Part shown: positions 19,262 through 26,610 of the stretch, in pieces
Layout: every line of letters starts with the position of its first letter
Numbering within the stretch: position 1 is the stretch's first letter
Assembly: GCF_019794555.1 (NCBI RefSeq)
Contig: NZ_JAIMEP010000005.1
Coordinates: 1 to 64,000 of the forward strand
Origin: Streptococcus suis
GTDB taxonomy: Bacteria > Bacillota > Bacilli > Lactobacillales > Streptococcaceae
Direction of reading: 5' to 3'
Length of the DNA: 64,000 nt
Translations under genes and position numbers: made by a program
The notes under the pieces: model-generated
What the model was told of the DNA's origin: nothing
The model's database searches: none
Seen by the model: the letters and a program-made list of their open reading frames with translations, nothing else

Positions 19262-19924
19262 GTGAGGAAATATAGAGTTTTTGAAGGACTTCGTATCGCA
19301 AGTTGTTTAACTTTTATAAGTGGTTATCTAAATGCTTTTACATATTTAACTCAAGGTGGTCGCTTTGCAGGTGTTCAATCAGGAAATGTTATTCTTTTAG
19401 CTAATCAATTGGGACAAGGGAATTTTACAAATACCATCCATTTTCTAATTCCTATTGTCTTCTTTGTATGTGGGCAATTTTTTACCTATTTGGTGAAAAA
19501 TTACTTTCTAAAAAGACACCATCCCTGGCATTTAGGTAGCAGTGTCATTATGTTATGTTTTGTATTAATTGCTGTTATACTGACACCGGTTATGTCTTCA
19601 TTTTTTACTATGGCTATCTTAGCTTTTGTAGCTTCTATACAAGTTGAAACATTTAGAACTTTAAGGGGTGTTCCATATGCAAATGTAATGATGACTGGTA
19701 ATGTCAAAAATGCAGCCTTTATTTGGTTCAAAGGAATAATGGAAAAAAATAAGGAGTTGATAAAGACAGGACGAAATATATTTATAACCATAATTGGCTT
19801 TATGCTTGGAGTTATTTGTGCTACAATCCTGTCCAGAATGTTTCATGAATATGCTTTGGTTGGGGTTATACTTCCTATGATGTATGTAACTTACAAATTA
19901 TGGCAAGAAAAAAATCCCACCTAA
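19262..19924 (+). CDS. YoaK/DUF1275-family membrane protein
   Basis: A 220-residue integral membrane protein with about six hydrophobic segments. It has the YoaK-family features Y-L-N-A-F-T-Y near the start, the G-x-x-A-G-V-Q-S-G-N turn, and a mid-protein M-T-G-N-V motif. The family has no proven substrate. A GTG start at 19262 is chosen because AGGAGA lies 6 bases upstream; an earlier in-frame GTG at 19241 lies inside the parS-like site and has no ribosome site. It starts shortly after rlmH and may be cotranscribed with it. Confidence 0.85.
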   Translation: MRKYRVFEGLRIASCLTFISGYLNAFTYLTQGGRFAGVQSGNVILLANQLGQGNFTNTIHFLIPIVFFVCGQFFTYLVKNYFLKRHHPWHLGSSVIMLCFVLIAVILTPVMSSFFTMAILAFVASIQVETFRTLRGVPYANVMMTGNVKNAAFIWFKGIMEKNKELIKTGRNIFITIIGFMLGVICATILSRMFHEYALVGVILPMMYVTYKLWQEKNPT

Positions 19925-19935
19925 TCTGATGGGAT
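19914..19935 (+). terminator. Hairpin after the DUF1275 gene
   Basis: ATCCCA/TGGGAT stem overlapping the stop codon, followed by AAAATGATTC. It is a weak terminator, and tRNA-Arg converges from the other strand. Confidence 0.45.
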
Positions 19936-19939
19936 AAAA

Positions 19940-20013
19940 TGATTCCAGCAGGATTCGAACCTGCGACCGTTCGCTTAGAAGGCGAATGCTCTATCCAGCT
20001 GAGCTATGGAACC
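19940..20013 (-). tRNA. tRNA-Arg (anticodon TCT)
   Basis: On the minus strand the acceptor GGTTCCA pairs with TGGAATC, the anticodon stem TTCGC/GCGAA encloses CTTCTAA giving anticodon TCT, and the T-loop reads GGTTCGAATCC. The discriminator base is A. CCA is not encoded. Its promoter is at 20029-20057. Confidence 0.95.
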
Positions 20014-20028
20014 GCTAGTAACCATTTT

Positions 20029-20057
20029 ATTTTACATTAAAGGGTTTAGTCTGTCAA
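20029..20057 (-). promoter_or_regulatory. tRNA-Arg promoter
   Basis: TTGACA (20052-20057), 17-base spacer and TAAAAT (20029-20034) on the minus strand, 16 bases before the tRNA. Confidence 0.8.
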
Positions 20058-20081
20058 GTTAATAAAAATAGTAAAAATATA

Positions 20082-20110
20082 TTGACAAACGATTGGAGCT
20101 ATATTATACT
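20082..20110 (+). promoter_or_regulatory. tRNA-Glu/tRNA-Asn operon promoter
   Basis: TTGACA (20082-20087), 17-base spacer, TATACT (20105-20110). It drives tRNA-Glu and tRNA-Asn. Confidence 0.85.
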
Positions 20111-20133
20111 AAATATTGTTCTGTAGAATAAAT

Positions 20134-20205
20134 GGTCCGTTGGTCAAGGGGTTAAGACACCGCCTTTTCACGGCGGTAACACGGGTTCGAATCCCGTACG
20201 GACTA
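20134..20205 (+). tRNA. tRNA-Glu (anticodon TTC)
   Basis: GGTCCGT acceptor, CCGCC/GGCGG anticodon stem with loop TTTTCAC giving anticodon TTC, and T-arm ACGGGTTCGAATCCCGT. It is separated from tRNA-Asn by five bases. Confidence 0.95.
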
Positions 20206-20210
20206 TTTTT

Positions 20211-20283
20211 TCCGCCATAGCTCAGTCGGTAGAGCGCATGACTGTTAATCATGATGTCACAGGTTCGAGCCCTGTTGGCGGAG
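20211..20283 (+). tRNA. tRNA-Asn (anticodon GTT), IME integration target
   Basis: TCCGCCA/TGGCGGA acceptor, ATGA/TCAT anticodon stem enclosing CTGTTAA (anticodon GTT), and T-arm CAGGTTCGAGCCCTG. The last 12 bases are part of the 52-bp direct repeat that bounds the integrated element, so the intact tRNA gene lies at the left junction. Confidence 0.95.
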
Positions 20284-20323
20284 TAAATAAAGCATAGGAA
20301 ACCTTGAGAAATCAAGGTTTTTT
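20272..20323. repeat. attL: left 52-bp direct repeat of the element
   Basis: Starts in the tRNA-Asn 3' end and includes the tRNA operon terminator hairpin (AACCTTGA/TCAAGGTT then T-run, 20300-20326). It matches 34942-34993 at 51 of 52 positions; the first 36 bases are identical. The difference (G versus A) is in the hairpin loop. Confidence 0.95.
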
Positions 20324-20329
20324 CTTGTT

Positions 20330-20348
20330 TTGGTCAAAAGTTGGTCAA
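20330..20348. repeat. Paired TTGGTCAA repeat, integrase arm-type site
   Basis: Two direct copies of TTGGTCAA starting 11 bases apart (20330, 20341), just inside attL. The same pair with the same spacing occurs near attR (34830-34848) and a third pair at 20441-20459. Confidence 0.7.
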
Positions 20349-20440
20349 TGAACTTACAAATATTTCAACTTCTACTATATATTGGATAAGAATGAAAAAA
20401 TAGTGAAAAAATGGCATGAATAATCATACAAAAGGGAAAT

Positions 20441-20459
20441 TTGGTCAAAACTTGGTCAA
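20441..20459. repeat. Second paired TTGGTCAA repeat
   Basis: TTGGTCAA at 20441-20448 and 20452-20459, overlapping the integrase stop codon. Probable integrase arm-binding site. Confidence 0.65.
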
Positions 20460-21577
20460 TTGGTAGATGACATGATTTTCCTAATTTTTTCAGTTTCTTC
20501 CTCCTCTTTTTCCTTAATAAGATGAGAGTACGTTTCTATAATCTGCTTTGTGTCCTTATGACCTACGATTTTTGAAAGTGTCCAAATATCGATTCCTTCA
20601 GCAAGTAAAATACTGATGTAGGTATGACGAATACCAGTAGCGGTTAGAACTTTTGGAGTTATATTTAGTTGATGAAGGAGTTCACTAAGACAAGTGTTGA
20701 CTGTTTTATTTGACGGTACACCATAAATAGGGTCAACAAATAAAAGATTTTTTGAATTTTTCAAGTTTAATGATTCTTGTTCTTTCAATAACTTGTCAAG
20801 CACATCTATTACTGAATCATCAATAGGTATATTACGCACTGACGTTTTTGTTTTAGGGTCTGTAAACTCATTTTTTGTTGAGTCGTACCGCCTGTAAGTT
20901 ACGATTTCTTTGGTTTTCCAAAGTATGCAATCCCAAGTTAAACCTAATACTTCTCCAAATCTCATACCAGTCTTTAACTGTATGTAAAGAAGATAGTAAA
21001 TCAAGTTGTCAGTATAGTTTACATTGTTGTAAAGATAATTAACTAACTTTTTATAATCTGCTTTACTATGAATATACTTATCCTCTTTTGATTTTGCTGG
21101 TTCTAAGCCAGTAATCTTTACACCTATTGTAAAGTCATGGAAATCAAGTCGGTCTTGTTTAGCAAATTCTAGAACTTTCCTAACTTCAGAATTTAAACGT
21201 GCAACATTATCACGACCATTAGTTTTGGCAAATTGATTTATAAAGAGTTGGTAGCGACTAGCCTTTATATTTACCAAAGGCATATTTCCAAAAAATTCTT
21301 CAATAAGTTTGCCACGTTTTATGTGTTTGTTGAGTGTCGCCTGTTTTTTATTTAATGGTATGATATGTAGTTCATACCATTTTTTCCAAAGTTCATGTAA
21401 ACTAATTTGTCTATCAATGTTAGCTCCCTTTAGAAGTCTAAGTTCAATCTCAATTGCTTCAAGTTCAGCTTCTTTTTTAGTTCTAAAACCAGAATTAGAA
21501 GCTATGACTTTTCCTTTATCATCAAAGATTCTATAATCCCATAATTTTTTCTTACCTCTTTGTCTATAGGATGCCAT
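20456..21577 (-). CDS. Tyrosine site-specific integrase
   Basis: A 373-residue phage/ICE-type integrase with an N-terminal arm-binding domain, a SAM-like core-binding domain (about 60-160) and a C-terminal catalytic domain. Visible catalytic residues are Arg206 (MRFGE), Arg317 in GIRHTY, His340 (VGHKD) and the nucleophile Tyr350 (ETYSHL). The usual His of the HxxR box is Thr314 here, which is unusual but tolerated in some recombinases. The gene ends next to attL, over a TTGGTCAA pair. A strong hairpin precedes it (21605-21630). It would catalyse integration and excision between the att sites. Confidence 0.95.
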   Translation of the reverse strand: MASYRQRGKKKLWDYRIFDDKGKVIASNSGFRTKKEAELEAIEIELRLLKGANIDRQISLHELWKKWYELHIIPLNKKQATLNKHIKRGKLIEEFFGNMPLVNIKASRYQLFINQFAKTNGRDNVARLNSEVRKVLEFAKQDRLDFHDFTIGVKITGLEPAKSKEDKYIHSKADYKKLVNYLYNNVNYTDNLIYYLLYIQLKTGMRFGEVLGLTWDCILWKTKEIVTYRRYDSTKNEFTDPKTKTSVRNIPIDDSVIDVLDKLLKEQESLNLKNSKNLLFVDPIYGVPSNKTVNTCLSELLHQLNITPKVLTATGIRHTYISILLAEGIDIWTLSKIVGHKDTKQIIETYSHLIKEKEEEETEKIRKIMSSTN

Positions 21578-21604
21578 ATAGTTACCTCACTTTCATAAAA
21601 AGCA

Positions 21605-21630
21605 GATAACCAAGGGTTGTCTTGGTTATC
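21605..21630 (-). terminator. Hairpin upstream of the integrase gene
   Basis: GATAACCAAG/CTTGGTTATC, a perfect 10-bp stem with a 6-base loop, followed on the minus strand by TGCTTTTTATG. It separates the DUF771-like gene from the integrase gene, so integrase expression may need readthrough. Confidence 0.7.
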
Positions 21631-21639
21631 ATAGCATAA

Positions 21640-21978
21640 TTATTTGAAAATTTCTAGAAAATTCCGTTCAAAAAAATCACGTGTTTTGCTAGCTAGAAAG
21701 TAATAACGTCCTCCTCGATTCTGAGGATATTTTACAAATCCATTTGGGTTTTGGTCAATGTCAATTTGTTTGCGAATGGTTGTCTTATATAGGACATTTT
21801 CAAGTAGCCATGGACGAGATACAGAGAGCATCTCTAGGACTTCATTAAGTGTCATATAGTGACCAATAGATGCCTTTTTTTGTAGTTCTTGATATTCAGC
21901 TTCTGAATGGATAGAGTACCCTTCAGGAAGTTTTACTGTGATTTCTGAAAATTCAAGGTTTATTTCATTTATTCTCAT
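21640..21978 (-). CDS. DUF771-like DNA-binding protein (possible excisionase)
   Basis: A 112-residue protein. The central segment (T-L-N-E-V-L-E-M-L-S-V-S-R-P-W-L, then V-L-Y-K) looks like a winged-helix DNA-binding domain of the DUF771/excisionase kind often found just upstream of integrase genes in streptococcal phages and elements. It lies between the replication protein and the integrase on the same strand. A role in excision is inferred from position and fold only. Confidence 0.6.
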   Translation of the reverse strand: MRINEINLEFSEITVKLPEGYSIHSEAEYQELQKKASIGHYMTLNEVLEMLSVSRPWLLENVLYKTTIRKQIDIDQNPNGFVKYPQNRGGRYYFLASKTRDFFERNFLEIFK

Positions 21979-22001
21979 TATGGAAATTCCTTTCTTAATA
22001 T

Positions 22002-22036
22002 GAGATAATGACTAGGGATAAGCCTAGCCTTATCTC
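22002..22036 (-). terminator. Hairpin at the end of the replication/relaxase gene
   Basis: GAGATAA/TTATCTC outer stem with an inner CTAG/CTAG stem, touching the stop codon of the gene at 22036. There is no clear T-run, so it may be an mRNA-stability or attenuation structure. Confidence 0.4.
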
Positions 22037-23274
22037 TACAACTTGTTGGCGTCTTTTCTTCTTGGTTTCTTGGCGGTTACTTTAGAAGAAGAGGCGTTCT
22101 TTTTATAGAAAATCTCAATAATACTTTCTAAGTATTCTTCAAAATCGAGTACTTGGAGTTCTAGGAGATTTTTCTTGAGCCAAATATTTAAGTCAGGATT
22201 TGGCACATAGTTGAATTGATACTCAAATAATAATCGTTTGATTAAAATGGTCATTGCATATACTCCCCATATTTCTTGTACTTTTCTTAATAAGGGAAAG
22301 AAGCCACTACCTTTTAGCATATAGTGAACGGTCTGAATAAGTTCATTATTTCTAGGGCTTAGCAATGTAAGTGGAAGTGAGTGAGAAGAAAAGTCTAACA
22401 GCGATTGACTATATTCAGTAATTCTATTAGATTCAATATCTACAAGACAATATTTTTCAACAATCTTGTTTGCAATAAATGGTTGTAGTGAATCTCTGGA
22501 GGGTAACTCTAAGATTAGTTTAGTAAGCTGTCTAGCATATTCCTTTTTATAGGTTACCTCAAACCGTATCCAGCTTGAAACATTCTGAGCTACTTGAGCA
22601 TACCGACCATTATTTTCTAATTGCTCTGCTTTTTTATCATAGATTTTTAGAAAACTATTTGTACCCTTTCCTCTTGAACCGATTGTCAAAGTTTTAGCTT
22701 CTCGATTTATTTCGATAGCAGATGTTTTTGAATGCCTCTTTTTCCCTTTGCTATTGACGATTGTAAACTTATTCTTTTTTAAATTTTGATAAATGTCGTT
22801 TACTGACAAAGGAAAATTAAAGTAATCTGCACAAAAGTCTATTCGACTGAGATGCATATCCCAATAGGGTTCATTGAGGCGTTGAAGAATATCGTAAACT
22901 TCAATCGGTTCATTATAGAACTCTTGAAAAATTTGTTGGTAGAAACTGAGTGCTGATGCAGAAAACTTAATAATAATTCCCATATTGATGTAGTGGTCAT
23001 GGAATGCAATTCTAAAGAAATAGGGCATATTTTCAAAACTATATGCAGTAGTATATCCCTTTGGAGCTATTTTTTCTGGTTGCATTGATCCGCAAAGTGT
23101 AGGAAGTGACAATTTTTCAACAATTATTTCTGTCAGTTCTTGAGCAATTTGTTGCCAGTAACTAGGATATTCTCCAATGGTTTCAGCTGTTGGCTGGATA
23201 ACAATTGAAATCTCATCAGTATTGACTTGTAGAGACTGTTTATCAAAATTTAGTAAATTCGTTAAGTTATACAT
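22036..23274 (-). CDS. Rep_trans-type replication initiator / MobT-like relaxase
   Basis: A 412-residue protein of the replication initiation factor family (Rep_trans), used in rolling-circle plasmids and, as MobT, as the relaxase of Tn916-like elements and many IMEs. Visible motifs are R-I-D-F-C-A-D-Y (144-151, acidic metal-binding face) and L-K-I-Y-D-K-K-A-E-Q (209-218), whose Tyr212 is the likely nicking residue. It would nick a nearby origin to start rolling-circle replication or transfer. Inverted repeats at 23300-23410 just upstream are candidate nick sites. The FtsK-like gene lies immediately upstream, as in Tn916. Confidence 0.85.
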   Translation of the reverse strand: MYNLTNLLNFDKQSLQVNTDEISIVIQPTAETIGEYPSYWQQIAQELTEIIVEKLSLPTLCGSMQPEKIAPKGYTTAYSFENMPYFFRIAFHDHYINMGIIIKFSASALSFYQQIFQEFYNEPIEVYDILQRLNEPYWDMHLSRIDFCADYFNFPLSVNDIYQNLKKNKFTIVNSKGKKRHSKTSAIEINREAKTLTIGSRGKGTNSFLKIYDKKAEQLENNGRYAQVAQNVSSWIRFEVTYKKEYARQLTKLILELPSRDSLQPFIANKIVEKYCLVDIESNRITEYSQSLLDFSSHSLPLTLLSPRNNELIQTVHYMLKGSGFFPLLRKVQEIWGVYAMTILIKRLLFEYQFNYVPNPDLNIWLKKNLLELQVLDFEEYLESIIEIFYKKNASSSKVTAKKPRRKDANKL

Positions 23275-23299
23275 GTTTTCTCCTTCTGGAATTAAGTGG

Positions 23300-23410
23300 A
23301 ATCTGGGTTATTACAGTACCCAGATTGAATGTTTGTTGCTAGGCTCTTTACCAGCCCAGCCTATCTAGACAACCTTACAGGTTATCTGCTAGTCTGTGCT
23401 GGTAAAGAGC
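23300..23410. other. Candidate oriT / double-strand origin
   Basis: Two perfect inverted repeats lie between the FtsK-like and Rep genes: AATCTGGGT/ACCCAGATT (23300-23308, 23318-23326; 9-base loop) and GCTCTTTACCAGC/GCTGGTAAAGAGC (23343-23355, 23398-23410; 42-base loop with an internal AACC/GGTT hairpin). Placement next to the Rep_trans gene matches where Tn916-type elements keep oriT. The nick site is not identified. Confidence 0.5.
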
Positions 23411-24156
23411 GATAAAAGTGGTGAGGAAGATGTTACCGCAAAATGAATCCATCTTCGGCATATTTTCAGTTTGTCAGGGGAAATATGTGGGACAATAACT
23501 TTTACAGTCTTTTTCCCACTAACTTTAAGGTAGCCTACTCCCCTTGGATTCGAAGAGGCAATCCAATCTTTCTCTTCTGAGAAGAACATTTGGATTGTCT
23601 CTTTTGAAAGTGTTCCTAATACTAGCATGGATGAAAAATTATCTCTAATTTTCCCAAAATATTCAGCATCACCACGTTGGTTACAGATAAAAATTTGAAT
23701 ATTGAATGACCGTCCAAGCATCATTAACCTAGATAACTTCGCGATGACTTCATTCTTTTGCTTATTATCTTTACTGGATAGGTATGAACCCCATTCATCG
23801 ATAAATAGTATGACTTTTCTCTTTGAGCTATCCTGTTTAGATTGTCGTTGCTCTAGGACATTTAAAGCTAAATCAATAGCCTTATCTACGGCATCAAAGC
23901 GAAAGAAGGTTGGTAACTCATTTAAAAATTCAAAGTCTTTATCAGCTTTATAGTCAGCTATTAGCAAAAATGGAGGTTCTCTGGCTTGTTGATAGTATTC
24001 ATAAATCTCTTTGGCTAGTAAAGCGATTGCACAGATTGTCTTTCCGCTTCCGCTTGCACCTACGCATAACAAGTGAGGTTTAGATGTGTTGAACGGAACT
24101 TCTCTTAAAAATTGAGAAGACTTTTTAAATAGTAAATGATCCAATAGTAGTCTCAT
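23389..24156 (-). CDS. FtsK/TcpA-like coupling ATPase, short form
   Basis: A 255-residue P-loop ATPase with Walker A GASGSGKT (33-40) and Walker B V-I-L-F-I-D-E-W (115-122), typical of FtsK/SpoIIIE-type DNA pumps used as coupling proteins. It is much shorter than the roughly 460-residue Tn916 protein and lacks membrane segments. The gene immediately upstream overlaps it by 4 bases (ATGA) and supplies a membrane segment, so the two may form one split coupling protein. The 3' end runs into an inverted repeat. Confidence 0.8.
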   Translation of the reverse strand: MRLLLDHLLFKKSSQFLREVPFNTSKPHLLCVGASGSGKTICAIALLAKEIYEYYQQAREPPFLLIADYKADKDFEFLNELPTFFRFDAVDKAIDLALNVLEQRQSKQDSSKRKVILFIDEWGSYLSSKDNKQKNEVIAKLSRLMMLGRSFNIQIFICNQRGDAEYFGKIRDNFSSMLVLGTLSKETIQMFFSEEKDWIASSNPRGVGYLKVSGKKTVKVIVPHISPDKLKICRRWIHFAVTSSSPLLSLFTSTD

Positions 24157-24647
24157 AGTCTGTCCCCTTTGAGTTGTTTCAATTCTTCTTGGTTGTGGTA
24201 AAAGAAGATATCTAAATCTAGATAATTAAGCTGTTCACGTTTTGTAACTTGATTATTGAAAATAAAAGAAACAAAAATATCCTGTGTTTGTGAATAAAAA
24301 CGGTAATTTTGTTTAATCTTTTTGTCTAATTCGATTACTAAGTTTTTAACGAGATAGAGTAATTCCTCCTCGTCAAGTTCATCCTTGATTAAGAGAGGGA
24401 ATCGGTATCTTAAAGCTGACTCTGTTGGAGTGCTTGAAACTAAGAAAATAGAATCACGTGAGAAGGTAATAGAGCATCCCAATTCTCTACTTACTCTGTG
24501 ACAGGTATTTTCGATATCGTCACATATTTGTGAACGATTTAGAGAAAGTTGCTGATTTAGCAATCTTTGCTTTTTGTTTTCTTGATATTTCAAAAAAAGG
24601 TAAATTGCAAATAAAATAAATAAAACAAAAGAATATGTATGGTACAT
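24153..24647 (-). CDS. Membrane-anchored partner of the FtsK-like ATPase
   Basis: A 164-residue protein with one N-terminal membrane segment (about 3-20) followed by a charged cytoplasmic domain. I do not recognise the family. The stop overlaps the start of the FtsK-like ATPase by 4 bases, indicating translational coupling and probably a shared complex. By analogy with Tn916 Orf21, where membrane anchor and ATPase are one chain, it could be the detached anchor. Function is inferred from position only. Confidence 0.6.
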   Translation of the reverse strand: MYHTYSFVLFILFAIYLFLKYQENKKQRLLNQQLSLNRSQICDDIENTCHRVSRELGCSITFSRDSIFLVSSTPTESALRYRFPLLIKDELDEEELLYLVKNLVIELDKKIKQNYRFYSQTQDIFVSFIFNNQVTKREQLNYLDLDIFFYHNQEELKQLKGDRL

Positions 24648-24660
24648 AATAGTCCTCCAA

Positions 24661-24688
24661 AGAAAAATAAGGGAGGGAGTGCCTCCCT
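24661..24688 (-). terminator. Terminator after the 95-residue gene
   Basis: AGGGAGG/CCTCCCT stem (24670-24688, 5-base loop) followed on the minus strand by TTATTTTTCTTT. It lies between the 95-residue gene and the membrane partner gene, so the downstream genes may depend on readthrough. Confidence 0.75.
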
Positions 24689-24701
24689 GAAGCGAAAAAA
24701 G

Positions 24702-24989
24702 TTATAAAATTGTAGCTTTTTGAGCTTTTAAAGATATCAGTGCTTGATTTGCTCTCGAATAGCTACTGATAGTTACATTTTCGAGCTGGATTTCTACAAC
24801 TTCATCTAGAAAGTTTGTAAAATCCGCTTGTTTTGCACCAAGAACTTTTATTGTGTCTATCACAAACTTACCTGCATCGGTTCGTCGTCCCAAGTCTAGC
24901 TGTACACCGATTACTGACTTTGTTTGAAAATCCATAGCTGGAGCAACTCCAACGAGGTTACCAATGATATTACATTTCGATAGTTGCAT
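24702..24989 (-). CDS. Small element protein, OB-like beta pattern
   Basis: A 95-residue protein of unknown function. The alternating hydrophobic pattern and an opening I-I-G-N-L-V-G-V-A-P resemble small OB-fold single-strand-binding proteins, but the match is too weak to name. A good ribosome site (AGGAGG) precedes the ATG. It is the first gene of the minus-strand mobilization operon, after a -10-like TATAAT (25092-25097). Similar small genes open the operon in other IMEs. Role in transfer is inferred. Confidence 0.6.
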   Translation of the reverse strand: MQLSKCNIIGNLVGVAPAMDFQTKSVIGVQLDLGRRTDAGKFVIDTIKVLGAKQADFTNFLDEVVEIQLENVTISSYSRANQALISLKAQKATIL

Positions 24990-25293
24990 CTCTAATTCCT
25001 CCTTTCTACCACTAATATATTTTAGTTAGCTGTGGAAGCTTTTAATCTTTGTTGTACATTGGACTCACTCCTCTCAAGGTTTTATGATTTAATTATACTC
25101 ATCGAAAACGTGACCATTTTCGTAAAAATAGTATTAAAGGAGCGAAGAGATTTGAAAGTTCAGGTGTATTATTGTGAATATCATAATGAAGAATGAGGTG
25201 TTTTGAAGAAAATGATTCGACAAAGTTATAATTATTTTCTTCGAAAAAGATGTTATAATGATTGAAACTATAGTTAATAGGGAGGTTGGTAAG
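24990..25293. promoter_or_regulatory. Divergent control region of the mobilization operon and orphan gene
   Basis: Minus-strand -10 TATAAT at 25092-25097 with an adjacent inverted repeat CGAAAA/TTTTCG (25103-25108, 25117-25122) that could be an operator. For the plus strand an extended -10 (TG-T-TATAAT, 25251-25259) precedes the gene at 25294. No other gene is seen here. Confidence 0.55.
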
Positions 25294-26187
25294 ATGGAAA
25301 ATATTATTAATAAAATAAAAGAACTAGATAGAAGTTTATCGGAAAAAGAAAAAACTAGGTACCAGTTTGAAAATTTAAAAAAAGATTTACACTTACTATA
25401 CTTATATAGTGATACATTTTTGAAAAATAAATTTTTATCGGATATTCAAAAACTATTAATTCCAACAAACATCTCTGAAAATGATATCAAGCCTGTGAAT
25501 AAGTTAGTATTATTTCTAATTTATAAAGAACATAATAATGGAAAAGGATATAAAGAGTTTTTTGAGGAATATGGTGATATAGATAACTTCATGAAATTCA
25601 AGCCTTTAATGAGTGAAGAAGATTGGGACCTTTTAGACAAATCGATCGCTCAATTTAATAATTATGAAAAAAAGATTCCGAGTGGTCGTTTTTATATCAG
25701 GTATACAGAATTATTTAATAAGAATAAATTAAATAAATTGTTTGATTATATTGTTGCATATTATCTATATGTAAATAATAAGTTGGTTTTTGCTGATCCT
25801 GAGCATTTTTTAGAAAACTATTACAGTTCAGATTTCTATGAACCGTTAAAGAATCTTATTGACGAGATAAAAATAGATAGTAATCATCTAAAAAAATTAC
25901 CTCCAATTTGGTTAAAAAAAGTAGTAGATTTGAGGAACTACCTATATGCTGAGGAAATGAATACAAAAGGAAAAACAGGTTATGGAAAAGGTTTTTTTAT
26001 AGGAAATACAGATTTAAACTATTTTCAACTAGAGAATAGGAATAATGTTATAAAATCTAAATTAGATGATGAATTAAAAGAATTATTGAATTCAAATTGG
26101 TTTAAATCACTAATTTTAAAGAGTTTGCTAGGTAATGATACAATAGTAATGGATGCATCAGACTATATGGAAAAAATTATGTCTTGA
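25294..26187 (+). CDS. Orphan cargo protein of unknown function
   Basis: A 297-residue, Lys/Asn/Tyr-rich, probably helical cytoplasmic protein with no signal peptide or membrane segment. I do not recognise any family. The start at 25294 is chosen because AGGGAGG lies 8 bases upstream, while an earlier ATG at 25258 overlaps the -10 promoter box. It is AT-rich compared with the flanking core genes and is transcribed alone, between the mobilization operon and the XRE repressor, ending at a strong bidirectional terminator. A lone AT-rich gene in this setting is often defence or stabilisation cargo, but that is only inference. Confidence 0.8.
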   Translation: MENIINKIKELDRSLSEKEKTRYQFENLKKDLHLLYLYSDTFLKNKFLSDIQKLLIPTNISENDIKPVNKLVLFLIYKEHNNGKGYKEFFEEYGDIDNFMKFKPLMSEEDWDLLDKSIAQFNNYEKKIPSGRFYIRYTELFNKNKLNKLFDYIVAYYLYVNNKLVFADPEHFLENYYSSDFYEPLKNLIDEIKIDSNHLKKLPPIWLKKVVDLRNYLYAEEMNTKGKTGYGKGFFIGNTDLNYFQLENRNNVIKSKLDDELKELLNSNWFKSLILKSLLGNDTIVMDASDYMEKIMS

Positions 26188-26209
26188 AAGTTTGACAAAT
26201 CAGCATAAT

Positions 26210-26247
26210 AAAACACGATACATCGTCTTATTGGTGTATCGTGTTTT
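26210..26247. terminator. Bidirectional terminator
   Basis: AAAACACGATACA/TGTATCGTGTTTT, a perfect 13-bp stem with a 12-base loop and A/T tracts on both sides. It serves the converging orphan gene and XRE repressor gene. Confidence 0.92.
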
Positions 26248-26253
26248 ATAATA

Positions 26254-26586
26254 TTACTTCATCTGTTCCAATAAACTTTGAAAAGCTTTTATACTTTTTT
26301 CCTGTTTGTCCTTTGGCAGTTCTGATAGTGAGTCTAATAATTGTGAGAGTTCAGGGCTATTTTCCTTGATGCTGATATCAAAAAAGTGTTCAATATCTGT
26401 TTCAAGAGCTTCTAAAATTCTTTCAAATGTATCAATTTTAATATTTGTAGCTAATTGTTCGATCTTGTAAGCGTAATTCATTCCAAGGTCGGCTTTTTCT
26501 TCCAATTCGTCTTGTGTCCAACCTTTTTCTAGTCGTAAATGGCGTATTCTCTTACCAATATATTGTCTCAAACTCGCATTTTCCAT
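26254..26586 (-). CDS. XRE-family repressor of the surface-protein gene
   Basis: A 110-residue protein with an N-terminal Cro/C1 helix-turn-helix (about residues 8-62; T-Q-D-E-L-E-E-K-A-D-L-G-M-N-Y-A). The C-terminal helices probably dimerise. It is divergent from the LPXTG surface protein gene. Three copies of an 11-base motif CTTANAAGGTT lie in the 149-base gap, two of them immediately downstream of the two divergent -10 boxes, so it probably represses both itself and the surface protein. Confidence 0.85.
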   Translation of the reverse strand: MENASLRQYIGKRIRHLRLEKGWTQDELEEKADLGMNYAYKIEQLATNIKIDTFERILEALETDIEHFFDISIKENSPELSQLLDSLSELPKDKQEKSIKAFQSLLEQMK

Positions 26587-26610
26587 CTTGAATACCTCGT
26601 TAATAATTAT

